11,457 nucleotides of DNA from Acidilobaceae archaeon (GTDB taxonomy: Archaea > Thermoproteota > Thermoprotei_A > Sulfolobales > Acidilobaceae), in the NCBI GenBank assembly GCA_026985435.1, contig JALSQL010000069.1, positions 1 through 11,457 on the forward strand, given 5' to 3'. Of the stretch, positions 1 to 6,741 are shown piece by piece. The position numbers were made by a program, and so were the translations under genes. Below the pieces are notes generated by a model. It worked only from the letters and a program-made list of their open reading frames with translations. It searched no databases and had not been told where the DNA came from. Within the stretch, counting starts at the first letter, position 1, and each line of letters opens with the position of its first letter.

Positions 1-1005
1 ACGGAGACCGCCGGCATACCCGAGCTTAGGGAGGCGATAGCGGACTACCTGAACGGCAGGTACGGCTCCGACGTTAGGCCGGACGAGGTCGTGGTGGCGA
101 CGGGGGCTAAGACCGCTATCTTCCTAGCCCTGGCCGCCTATGTTAGGCGCGGGGACGAGGTCATAATACCCGAGCCCAGCTACTACGCCTACGCCCAGGT
201 CGTGAAGGTCTTCGGGGGCCGCCCCGTCTTCGTGCCGATGAGGTTCGAGCCGGGGAGGGGCTTCAGGCTGGACATCGAAGCGATAGAGGAGGCCGTGACG
301 CCCAGGACTAGGGCTATAGTGCTGAACAACCCGCACAACCCCACGGGCACCATATTCTCGCCCGGCCAGGTGGACGAGCTCTACCAGCTGGCCCGCGAGA
401 GGGGCCTCATAATAGTGGCAGACGAGATCTACGATAACTTCGTGTTCCACGGTACCCCCTTCCGCAGCGTCCTATCGTACGAGGACTGGCGCGACCACGT
501 CGCCTACATAAACGGGTTCTCGAAGACCTTCAGCATGACCGGGTGGAGGCTGGGCTACCTGGTTATCAGGAGGGAGGTCATACCCCACATACTAGACCTG
601 GCGGTCACCCTCTACAGCTGCGCCCCCAGCTTCGGCCAGAAGGCGGCCGTCGAGGCCCTCCGCGGCGACTGGGGGCCGGTTAGGGAGATGATACGCACCT
701 TCGAGGAGAGGGCTAGGATACTCTACGATATCCTCTCCAAGGCCCCGGGCGTCGAGGCCTACCTGCCCCAGGGTGCCTTCTACATGTTCCCACGGGTCCG
801 CGGCCTCCTCGACGCCCTCGGGACCGACGAGGACGGGCTCGTGAGGAGGCTGCTCGAGGAGAAGGGTGTGCTCGTGCTGCCAGGGACCTCCTTCCCCGAT
901 AGGGCTGGCGCCGGGCATGTGAGGCTGAGCTTCGCGACCGCCACGGAGGACATAAAGGAGGGGGCCGGCCTCATAGTGGAGTTCGCACGCGAGGCTATGG
1001 GCTAG
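1..1005 (+). CDS. Class I/II pyridoxal-phosphate aminotransferase, 5' end cut off by the window
   Basis: PLP-dependent fold-type I aminotransferase of the aspartate/alanine type. It moves an amino group between an amino acid and a 2-oxoacid in the cytoplasm. The frame is open from base 1 to a TAG at 1003-1005, leaving 334 visible residues. The family is usually about 390-400 long, so roughly 60 N-terminal residues lie upstream. The in-frame GTG at 91 falls inside the conserved VVVATGAK segment and is not a start. Counting from codon 1, I see NNPHNPTG with its Asn at 113, ADEIYD with Asp141 and Tyr144 contacting the cofactor, SKTFSMTGWRLGY with Lys175 (codon 523-525) forming the Schiff base, and HVRLSF, whose Arg (codon 922-924) should bind the substrate carboxylate. 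The fold call is firm, but substrate specificity cannot be read from these motifs. The gene converges on the adenosine-specific kinase, and the two share the CTAG at 1002-1005. Confidence 0.95.
   Translation, partial: TETAGIPELREAIADYLNGRYGSDVRPDEVVVATGAKTAIFLALAAYVRRGDEVIIPEPSYYAYAQVVKVFGGRPVFVPMRFEPGRGFRLDIEAIEEAVTPRTRAIVLNNPHNPTGTIFSPGQVDELYQLARERGLIIVADEIYDNFVFHGTPFRSVLSYEDWRDHVAYINGFSKTFSMTGWRLGYLVIRREVIPHILDLAVTLYSCAPSFGQKAAVEALRGDWGPVREMIRTFEERARILYDILSKAPGVEAYLPQGAFYMFPRVRGLLDALGTDEDGLVRRLLEEKGVLVLPGTSFPDRAGAGHVRLSFATATEDIKEGAGLIVEFAREAMG
1002..1005. other. Bidirectional stop CTAG shared by the aminotransferase and kinase genes
   Basis: The plus-strand TAG is 1003-1005 and the minus-strand TAG is the complement of 1002-1004, so the two convergent genes overlap by four bases. 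The site is the centre of the 10-base palindrome GGGCTAGCCC (999-1008). The same decamer occurs at the subtilase stop (1570-1579). Confidence 0.9.
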
Positions 1006-1499
1006 CCCCTCTTGTACCCTATCCTCCGGAGGAACTCTACGCGCTCCCTAACGTCTTTCTCCCCCTCAACACCCACGGGCTTGAAGCCGTCCGCCACGCC
1101 TAGTAGGGCCCTCTGCTCGCCCAGGTCGGCCACTATCACCTTCACAGGGTTCGCCGTCGCAGCGTCTATGGAGACCACCTCCATTACGTGCTTTATCCTG
1201 TTTAGCACGTTTATCGGCCACCCGTCCCTCAGGTAGACAACGAACACGTGGCCCGCCGATATCCTCCTGCACGCCTCGACCGCCGTGTCCTCGAGCTCCC
1301 TGTCGTTGCCGTCGTGGCGTATGAGCCTCTTGGCGCTCGCCTCGCAGAAGGCTAGGCCGAACTTTATTGTGGGGCAGCTGGTCACCAGGGCCTCGTAGAG
1401 GTCCTCCACGGTCTTTATGAAGTGCGTCCTCCCCACGATCACGTTGGCACCCTCGGGCATGGGCAGCTCTACAACCTCAAGCCTGAGGCCCTCCCCCAT
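1002..1499 (-). CDS. Adenosine-specific kinase family protein (DUF355/PF04008-like)
   Basis: A 165-residue protein that matches the small archaeal/bacterial 'adenosine specific kinase' family (COG1839-type) along its whole length. Conserved blocks visible are GRTHFIKTVEDLYEAL (residues 23-38), KFGLAFCEAS (46-55), GND (64-66), AGHVFVVY (82-89), PINVLNRIK (95-103), ATANP (114-118), the LLGVADG stretch and a terminal IGYK. Members are small soluble proteins that bind adenosine or AMP. Their role in the cell is poorly defined, so the name is a family label rather than a proven activity. The ATG at 1499 is preceded by GGAGGT (complement of 1511-1516) with an 11-base spacer, and it is the only ATG start in the window. 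The gene lies 73 bases downstream of the subtilase on the same strand. Its TAG overlaps the aminotransferase TAG head-on. Confidence 0.9.
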   Translation of the reverse strand: MGEGLRLEVVELPMPEGANVIVGRTHFIKTVEDLYEALVTSCPTIKFGLAFCEASAKRLIRHDGNDRELEDTAVEACRRISAGHVFVVYLRDGWPINVLNRIKHVMEVVSIDAATANPVKVIVADLGEQRALLGVADGFKPVGVEGEKDVRERVEFLRRIGYKRG

Positions 1500-1510
1500 A
1501 GGACCGGCGC

Positions 1511-1516
1511 ACCTCC
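1511..1516 (-). promoter_or_regulatory. Shine-Dalgarno of the adenosine-specific kinase gene
   Basis: GGAGGT on the minus strand, 11 bases before the ATG at 1499. It is a strong match to the archaeal 16S 3' end and fixes this ATG as the start. Because the gene has a leader, the T-rich stretch at about 1541-1547 (minus GTTTTTA) could also act as its weak TATA element. Confidence 0.7.
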
Positions 1517-1540
1517 AGAAAGGGGGGTGTTGAGGGTGGG

Positions 1541-1547
1541 TAAAAAC
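1541..1547 (-). terminator. T-rich tract after the subtilase gene, possibly a terminator and/or weak TATA box for the kinase
   Basis: The minus strand reads GTTTTTA here, about 26 bases past the subtilase stop. It is the only T run in an otherwise GC-rich 73-base spacer. Archaeal transcription commonly ends at short T runs, so it may end the subtilase mRNA. Its position about 45 bases before the kinase ATG would also suit a TATA element, with initiation near the Shine-Dalgarno. The sequence alone does not decide between these roles. Confidence 0.4.
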
Positions 1548-1572
1548 GGTTCCCCGGGGGGTAGCTGTGGGG

Positions 1573-4500
1573 CTAGCCCACGTTGAAGGCTATCACCGCC
1601 GGGTAGATCAGGGGCACCACCGGGTACGCCACCGTCGCGCCGGTGGAGTCGGTGTAGCCCAGTATCACCGCCGGCGTGTCTGGCTCGACAACCAGGTTGA
1701 CCAGCAGGTACGAGCCCTGGCTAGCCTGGCTCGCGTCGTAGTAGACCTGGTAGACCCTCAGGCTGCTGGAGCCTAGGTACTGGCTCAGGGGTGCCGCCTG
1801 GAGGCCCGAGCCGGAGAGCGGCACCACTATGTAGTCCACAATGTACGCTGGGCCGGTGTTGGCTGAGAGGTAGAACGCCGCCGCCACGCCCTGGCTGCCG
1901 GCCTGCACGCTCACGGTGTTGGGCGTTATGAACTTGGAGGCCTGTATCATCACCAGGGGCTTCTCGCCCTCGACGTCGCTGAACTTCTGGTGCACCACTA
2001 GCCAGTAGTACACGTAGCCCTCGCCGGCAGCGGCGCCCCTCAGGGGCCTCAGTGGGTCGAGCGGGGCTGTGAACTGCGCTATGCCGGGCGCCGGGTAGTC
2101 GAAGTAGCTGTAGACGCCGCCCACGGCGTAGGGGTAGGTCTGCTTGCCTCCGAGGACTGCCGCGTCGGTGTAGGAGGCGAACGCCGGGGCCACGACGCCC
2201 CAGTAGTTCACGCCGGGGCCAACCAGGCTCGCGTCGTAGTCGGCGTTCGGGTTGGCCCAGGTTATGGTTACCTGCACGCCCGAGGCTAGCATGGCGCTCT
2301 CGGCGGGTATCGCTATCGGGTACACGCGCCAGTCGCCAACCTCCGGCCTCCAGAACTGGTCTAGGGCCGGCCTGTAGGCGTAGTTGTCGTAGACGAAGCC
2401 CTGGCTGGCGCCGCCTATGAAGGTTAGGTACTCGCTAGCGGGGTCGAAGGGCTTGGCTACCACGACGCTCACCGGCACCAGTATCTCGCCGTAGCTGCTC
2501 TCGACGACCAGGTATGCCTCGTACACACCAGGCGGCATGCCGCTCGGCACGCTGATCGTGACGTTGACCTCGGCCTCCCCGCTCACGCTCACCTGGCTGG
2601 GGGCGCTCACCAGCATGCAGTCGGCCTCGTCGTAGTAGTCTACTCCGCCGCTGACGGGCATGGGGGGCGCGCCGCTCCCGCTCCAGGCGTTGGCGAACAC
2701 CCTAAGCTCCACCACTAGGTGGGCGTGGCTCAGCAGGTAGGAGACGTCGAAGCCAGTATAGTTGGCCACAGCCTCCGCGGCCTTCTCGACGGCCTCCATC
2801 GGGTTGCCCAGCTCTAGGTGGGCCACTGGCCCCCCGCGGAAGTCGTAGCCCAGCCTGGCCACCTCGTAGTATGTGTTGTTGTAGGCGTCTATCACACCGT
2901 TACCGTTGAGGTCGAACCACACGCCCAGCTCCCAGATGTAGAGCATCGCGGGGCTCGTCACGTCGGGCCTACCGTCCTGGCCGGGGAGGAAGTAGTACTC
3001 CGCTGGCGCCGCTAGGCTTATGACCGTGAACTTGTGCTTTAGGACCTCGTCGCTGAGAGGTATAGCGATCCTGTAGCCGCTACCTACCGCCGAGACGTTG
3101 ATGTAGAGCTTCCCGTCGCCGCCGCCCCAGAGGAGCCCGCTCGCCGGCTCGCTGACGACCGCCCCGCTGGAGTCGCTGTAGACGAGCCTCGCCTGGCCCG
3201 TGAGGAGGGCCAGCGCGAGGGTCTGCCTGTAGCTCTTGTGGAGCGCGTAGTCGTATATTGTGGCGTTCGCCGCCGCCCCCTGGAGGCCCTCTATGTAGAG
3301 CTTCAGTGTCTTCTCCTCGCCCGGCACCATGGGGCCCGTGTAGAGGGCCGTATCGCTGGCGCCCTGGAAGGCCTGCCAGACGCTTGCCAGGTCGGTCCTC
3401 AGCATGGCGGCCATCGTCTCGTCTATCTGCTCTAGGATGTTGTAGGCGGAGTCCTCGCTGTACGCCACGAGTCCTCCCTCGAGGACGGTCTCAACAGCCT
3501 TGTAGACGTTGACGAACCCGCTGCCCTGGCTGAACGGGTTGAACCCCTCGTCCTCAGCGCTGCTCTTGAGGACCGCCTTGACGAAGTATGGCGTGTAGTC
3601 TATCCCAGCCTGCCTGAGGGCCTGTATTATGAGAGCCACGCTCCCAGCCGTCATGGGGGTGGCCTCGCTGGTGCCCCCGAAGAGGTCGTAGGCCATGCTA
3701 CCGTCGAATGGGGCGTCGATGGCCCTCGTGCCCGCCCACTCGAAGCTGCCTATGTTAACTATGTCGGGCTTGGGGTACCCGAACTCGGTGGGCCCCCTGT
3801 CGCTCCAGCTCACCACCTGGCCGTAGCCGCCGGGTATGTAGGAGGCGTTGCCAACACCGTAGACGGGCCTGTAGTAGAAGTCGGTCGCGGCGCCGGCGGT
3901 TATCACGAACGCCGCGGCGCCGGGCATGGTTACGCTGCCGAAGCCAGGCCCGCCGTTGCCGGCGGCGTGCACTATCACTGTGCCGCTCACCGCCGTTATG
4001 TAGTCCTCCCAGAGGCTGGTCGGGTCGGCGTCGCTGGCGTAGCCGTTGACGAGGAGCCAGCTGCTACCCCAGCTGTTGCTTATCACATCGGCCTGGTGGT
4101 TGCCAGTGTACACCCAGGTGTACGTCTCGGGGTCTACCAGGTCGAACCCGGCCAGCCAGAGCTGGGCCGTCACGACGTCGCCGTTCCACAGGGCGGGGGC
4201 GCCGCCTATCTTAGCGCCGGGCGCTATTCCAGGCATTGTTGTGTTGAACTCCACGCCAGGCGCGGTCCCGGGCACCTCCCTTGGCGTCTCGCCTGTGGCG
4301 CCTATGACGTGGGCGCAGCTGGTCCCGTGCCCGTGGAAGTCGAAGATGAAGTCGACCCAGAGGCCGTAGAGGCTGTCGTAGCCCGGTAGTAGGAGGGCCC
4401 CGGGCTCCCAGTCGCTCCACCAGTCGAGGTTGCTGGTGTTGGCGAATAGACCGTAGTAGTCGTAAACAGCGCCCGCCAGGGCGCCCAGGCTGAAGTCTGG

Positions 4501-5781
4501 CACGCCGTCGCCCGTGAAGTCCCTGTTGGCGACAACGTCTCCACCGTAGGTTAGGGGCTGCTCGTCCGCGAAGCTTAGGTCGGCCAGGCTGGAGTTGGGT
4601 GCTGGTATGGTGCCGTTGGTCGCCTCGCTTAGGACGGTCATCAGGAGGTAGTAGGCCGTGGATGTGTCAACGTACACGGTGTCGAAGGCGCCGTCACCGT
4701 TGGAGTCCGCCAGGATCACGGGGGCCCCGTAGAACATAAAACCCTTGAACGGTATACCATACAGCCTGTAGTCGGCGATGAAGAACTGGACGGCCAGCCC
4801 GAACGTTACGTTGCCCTGGATGCTGCTGGGTATGGTGTAGGTCTGGTTGACCACCGGTATCTCCTCATAGTATATGTTGCCCGTCAGGTTGTTGTAGGCT
4901 AGAGCCCACGTGGCGTAGTCCAGGTAGACGCCCCCGCTTGACCCGAAGAACTCCCAGATGTACCCGTTCAGCCAGCCGGGTATGTAGATCTTGTCGCTTG
5001 ACACCCTCACCGTGGGGTTCATGAGGACCAGGCCGACCTCGTCGGCGTCGAAGGTCAGGGGGGTCCCGTCGCTGTCCATGGCCACCTTGCCGGGGCCGAG
5101 GTCGGGCGAGCCGAGGTCCACGCCGGTGTCTACCACCGCCACCTTCACGCCGCTACCGTTTATCCCGAACTCCTCCCACACACGCTCGGCCCCCAGCAGC
5201 TTGGGGGCGGAGTATATGGGGAACCCCAGGTTCTGCGCGACCCGGAACGCCTCGCCGGAGACCCCGACGCCGCCAGCGGGGGCGCCCTCGACCCTGGCCG
5301 GGCTGTAGTAGGCTAGCTGGTCTAGGAGGCTTGCCTGCCTCTCCACCCTAACCACGAAGGGGAGGCTGGCCAGCTTCTCCACCTGGCTGCTGCTCGCCAG
5401 GGCGAAGGCTACGCTCAGGCTGCCCCCGCGGAGGACCGAGGTGACCCTGTAGACGCTATCGCGTATCTGCTCCAGCGCCCTGTCACCGCCGGTGTAGTAG
5501 ACGGCCACCCTGGCGAGCGGCCCGGGGCTCCAGTAGAGCTTCAGGCCGCGGGCCGAGGCGGCCGCCTCGAGGCCGCCAGCTATGCTCGAGGGGAACCCGT
5601 CGAGGAGGCTATACTGGCCGCCGCGCAGGTCAGGCGCTATCTTCTCCTCGGGGCTCACCTGGGCCTGCTGCACCGCCTTGGCTGGCGTGGGGGTGCCAAC
5701 CGCGAACGCCGCTGGGGCCGCGACCATGACGAGCGCCAGCGCTATCGCCAGGATTCTCGCGGCTAGCCTGCCGCCGTCCAC
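1573..5781 (-). CDS. Large secreted pyrolysin-like subtilisin family serine protease (S8)
   Basis: A 1402-residue secreted serine endopeptidase of the subtilase family, close in size to pyrolysin. A Sec signal peptide covers residues 1-28 (RLAAR, a hydrophobic Ala/Leu/Val core, then AFA). A probable propeptide follows to about 195, with I9-like features around VRVERQ. The catalytic residues are Asp218 (VVDTGVD), His485 (HGTSCAH), oxyanion Asn609 (HAAGNGG) and Ser705 (GGTSEATP). About 267 residues separate Asp and His, against about 32 in subtilisin, so the domain carries a large insert like pyrolysin but larger. Calcium-type loops occur at 359-367 (DSNGDGAFD), 421-429 (DFTGDGVPD) and 957-965 (DLNGNGVID). 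The C-terminal 640 residues look all-beta, with an Ig/Fn3-like stretch near 1050-1112. About fourteen N-X-S/T sequons and only two Cys fit an extracellular glycoprotein. No C-terminal membrane anchor is seen, so it may be released or held by partners. Start is GTG, with GGGGTG eight bases upstream. Confidence 0.95.
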   Translation of the reverse strand: MDGGRLAARILAIALALVMVAAPAAFAVGTPTPAKAVQQAQVSPEEKIAPDLRGGQYSLLDGFPSSIAGGLEAAASARGLKLYWSPGPLARVAVYYTGGDRALEQIRDSVYRVTSVLRGGSLSVAFALASSSQVEKLASLPFVVRVERQASLLDQLAYYSPARVEGAPAGGVGVSGEAFRVAQNLGFPIYSAPKLLGAERVWEEFGINGSGVKVAVVDTGVDLGSPDLGPGKVAMDSDGTPLTFDADEVGLVLMNPTVRVSSDKIYIPGWLNGYIWEFFGSSGGVYLDYATWALAYNNLTGNIYYEEIPVVNQTYTIPSSIQGNVTFGLAVQFFIADYRLYGIPFKGFMFYGAPVILADSNGDGAFDTVYVDTSTAYYLLMTVLSEATNGTIPAPNSSLADLSFADEQPLTYGGDVVANRDFTGDGVPDFSLGALAGAVYDYYGLFANTSNLDWWSDWEPGALLLPGYDSLYGLWVDFIFDFHGHGTSCAHVIGATGETPREVPGTAPGVEFNTTMPGIAPGAKIGGAPALWNGDVVTAQLWLAGFDLVDPETYTWVYTGNHQADVISNSWGSSWLLVNGYASDADPTSLWEDYITAVSGTVIVHAAGNGGPGFGSVTMPGAAAFVITAGAATDFYYRPVYGVGNASYIPGGYGQVVSWSDRGPTEFGYPKPDIVNIGSFEWAGTRAIDAPFDGSMAYDLFGGTSEATPMTAGSVALIIQALRQAGIDYTPYFVKAVLKSSAEDEGFNPFSQGSGFVNVYKAVETVLEGGLVAYSEDSAYNILEQIDETMAAMLRTDLASVWQAFQGASDTALYTGPMVPGEEKTLKLYIEGLQGAAANATIYDYALHKSYRQTLALALLTGQARLVYSDSSGAVVSEPASGLLWGGGDGKLYINVSAVGSGYRIAIPLSDEVLKHKFTVISLAAPAEYYFLPGQDGRPDVTSPAMLYIWELGVWFDLNGNGVIDAYNNTYYEVARLGYDFRGGPVAHLELGNPMEAVEKAAEAVANYTGFDVSYLLSHAHLVVELRVFANAWSGSGAPPMPVSGGVDYYDEADCMLVSAPSQVSVSGEAEVNVTISVPSGMPPGVYEAYLVVESSYGEILVPVSVVVAKPFDPASEYLTFIGGASQGFVYDNYAYRPALDQFWRPEVGDWRVYPIAIPAESAMLASGVQVTITWANPNADYDASLVGPGVNYWGVVAPAFASYTDAAVLGGKQTYPYAVGGVYSYFDYPAPGIAQFTAPLDPLRPLRGAAAGEGYVYYWLVVHQKFSDVEGEKPLVMIQASKFITPNTVSVQAGSQGVAAAFYLSANTGPAYIVDYIVVPLSGSGLQAAPLSQYLGSSSLRVYQVYYDASQASQGSYLLVNLVVEPDTPAVILGYTDSTGATVAYPVVPLIYPAVIAFNVG

Positions 5782-5789
5782 CTCTAGGA

Positions 5790-5795
5790 CACCCC
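5790..5795 (-). promoter_or_regulatory. Shine-Dalgarno of the subtilase gene
   Basis: GGGGTG on the minus strand with an 8-base spacer to the GTG at 5781. It supports that GTG, which places the signal peptide at the very N-terminus. The same hexamer at similar spacing precedes the FEN-1 start. Confidence 0.6.
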
Positions 5796-5833
5796 ACTAG
5801 GTTCCTCGAAGCGATAGGTGGGTAGCCCCCTGG

Positions 5834-5840
5834 ATTTAAG
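5834..5840 (-). promoter_or_regulatory. TATA-like box of the subtilase gene
   Basis: The minus strand reads CTTAAAT within GAACTTAAATCC. It is an isolated AT-rich element in the 117-base gap between the radical SAM stop and the subtilase start. With the usual archaeal spacing of about 26 bases, transcription would begin near 5811, giving a leader of about 30 bases that contains the GGGGTG Shine-Dalgarno. The subtilase therefore probably has its own promoter rather than depending on the radical SAM gene. The rest of the gap shows no other feature. Confidence 0.55.
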
Positions 5841-5898
5841 TTCTAGCCCTACCCACACGGTCTCCCCCGCCAGCCGCTCCGGGGGCTCCCGGCCCGCG

Positions 5899-6675
5899 CT
5901 ACTCCAGGTAGCGGGGCCACACGCCCCTCGCACGCATGAGGCGCTCGACGTGAGGGTACACCCTGACAGGCTCTGGCTCCACCACAGCCGGGAGCCTGGG
6001 GTCTATGGCCTCCAGCCTCTCGAGGAGCCTTGCCACAGCCTCGGGCGGCTCGAACCCGAGCACCAGGGCGGGCCTGTAGTCCCTACCGGGCTCGAGGCCC
6101 GCCTCCGCGAGCCTCTCGAGGGCCCTCAGCTGCAGGTCCAGGGCCCACCCGGCGGCCCCGGTCAGCCTCTCGAACGCCTCCGGCGTGGCCGCCTTTATGG
6201 AAACCCTGAAGAAGACCCTCCCCCGGCCCGCGCGGGCCACGAGCTCCAAGGGGTCCACCCTGCCAGCGCCCAGGAGTATGCCGTTAGTCTCAACAACGAA
6301 CACTGCGTGGGGCAGGAGCCTGGCCACCCTGGGGGCCAGCTCCACCAGGTGGGCCCACCCTATCGTGGGCTCGCCCCCGGTGAGCCTGGCCACCCTAGCC
6401 CGGGGCCTCCCCCGGGCCTCGGCGGCCAGCCTCCGGGCGGCCTCCCAGGGGGCCAGGGGGACGCCGCCCACGGCCTTGTAGGCGAACCTCCACGCCCAGC
6501 AGAAGGCGCAGCGGAGGTTGCAGCCCAGGACATCGCCGGCCACGTTCCCCCCATAGTGCCGGCTCCACCTGAACCTAGCGTACCTCCTCAGCTGCACGCC
6601 CAGCCGCTCGGGCGCCACCAGGGGCTCCAGCCTCTCCGCCAGCCTCACAGGGTCGAAGCCGGCCACGCGCCGCAC
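5899..6675 (-). CDS. Radical SAM enzyme, PflA-like, substrate unknown
   Basis: A 258-residue radical S-adenosylmethionine protein that should cleave SAM at a [4Fe-4S] cluster to make a 5'-deoxyadenosyl radical. The cluster motif is CX3CX2C at Cys52, Cys56 and Cys59 (GCNLRCAFC). The SAM-contacting TGGEP lies at 99-103. VETNG and a VSIKA...EAFERLTG segment with Lys161 follow, the latter resembling pyruvate-formate-lyase-activating-enzyme relatives. The N-terminal RHYGGNVAGDVLGC looks typical of an archaeal group annotated only as 'radical SAM protein'. There is no SPASM or other auxiliary cluster region, and the protein ends soon after the barrel. GTG 6675 is preferred because GGGGGT lies nine bases upstream; GTG 6666 is also possible. 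The frame stays open far upstream, but that part is antisense to the SDR gene and not real. No glycyl-radical enzyme or peptide substrate is visible nearby. Confidence 0.85.
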   Translation of the reverse strand: MRRVAGFDPVRLAERLEPLVAPERLGVQLRRYARFRWSRHYGGNVAGDVLGCNLRCAFCWAWRFAYKAVGGVPLAPWEAARRLAAEARGRPRARVARLTGGEPTIGWAHLVELAPRVARLLPHAVFVVETNGILLGAGRVDPLELVARAGRGRVFFRVSIKAATPEAFERLTGAAGWALDLQLRALERLAEAGLEPGRDYRPALVLGFEPPEAVARLLERLEAIDPRLPAVVEPEPVRVYPHVERLMRARGVWPRYLE

Positions 6676-6680
6676 CCGCG

Positions 6681-6699
6681 CTATACCCCCAGCGTATAG
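6681..6699. repeat. Perfect 6-base inverted repeat CTATAC-N7-GTATAG in the divergent promoter gap
   Basis: CTATAC at 6681-6686 and GTATAG at 6694-6699 are exact reverse complements seven bases apart, in the gap between the divergent radical SAM and SDR genes. These arms are the only AT-rich sequence in the gap. As a TATA-like element the distal arm lies about 20-25 bases before the radical SAM GTGs and about 45 bases before the SDR TTG, so it could serve both directions. It could equally be a small regulator-binding operator. Both roles are inferred. Confidence 0.45.
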
Positions 6700-6741
6700 G
6701 CCCCCCTCGGGGGCCCGCTGGTACCCGGGGGGCTGGAGGCT

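Noticed and set aside
1944..1956. A minus-strand GTGATGA resembling the C box of a C/D-box guide RNA
   Set aside because: It encodes Val-Met-Ile of the subtilase and I found no D box (CTGA) or C'/D' pair at suitable spacing downstream.
2090..2170. Clusters of gtag/gtagtag on the plus strand that look like short repeats
   Set aside because: They are the complement of TAC Tyr codons in the Tyr-rich subtilase, not a DNA repeat.
3967..4389. A 140-codon plus-strand frame inside the subtilase
   Set aside because: It lies opposite the catalytic His/Asn region of the subtilase, and its Val/Ala/His-rich translation shows no domain, signal or ribosome-binding site.
4681..4707. DSNGDGAFD and two similar loops taken as dockerin modules
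   Set aside because: They are single loops far apart. The paired 22-residue dockerin repeat and its helices are absent, so only calcium-loop character is claimed.
5818..6699. A 293-codon plus-strand frame opposite the radical SAM gene
   Set aside because: It is Pro/Gly/His/Gln-rich with no recognisable motif. The opposite strand carries the CX3CX2C radical SAM protein.
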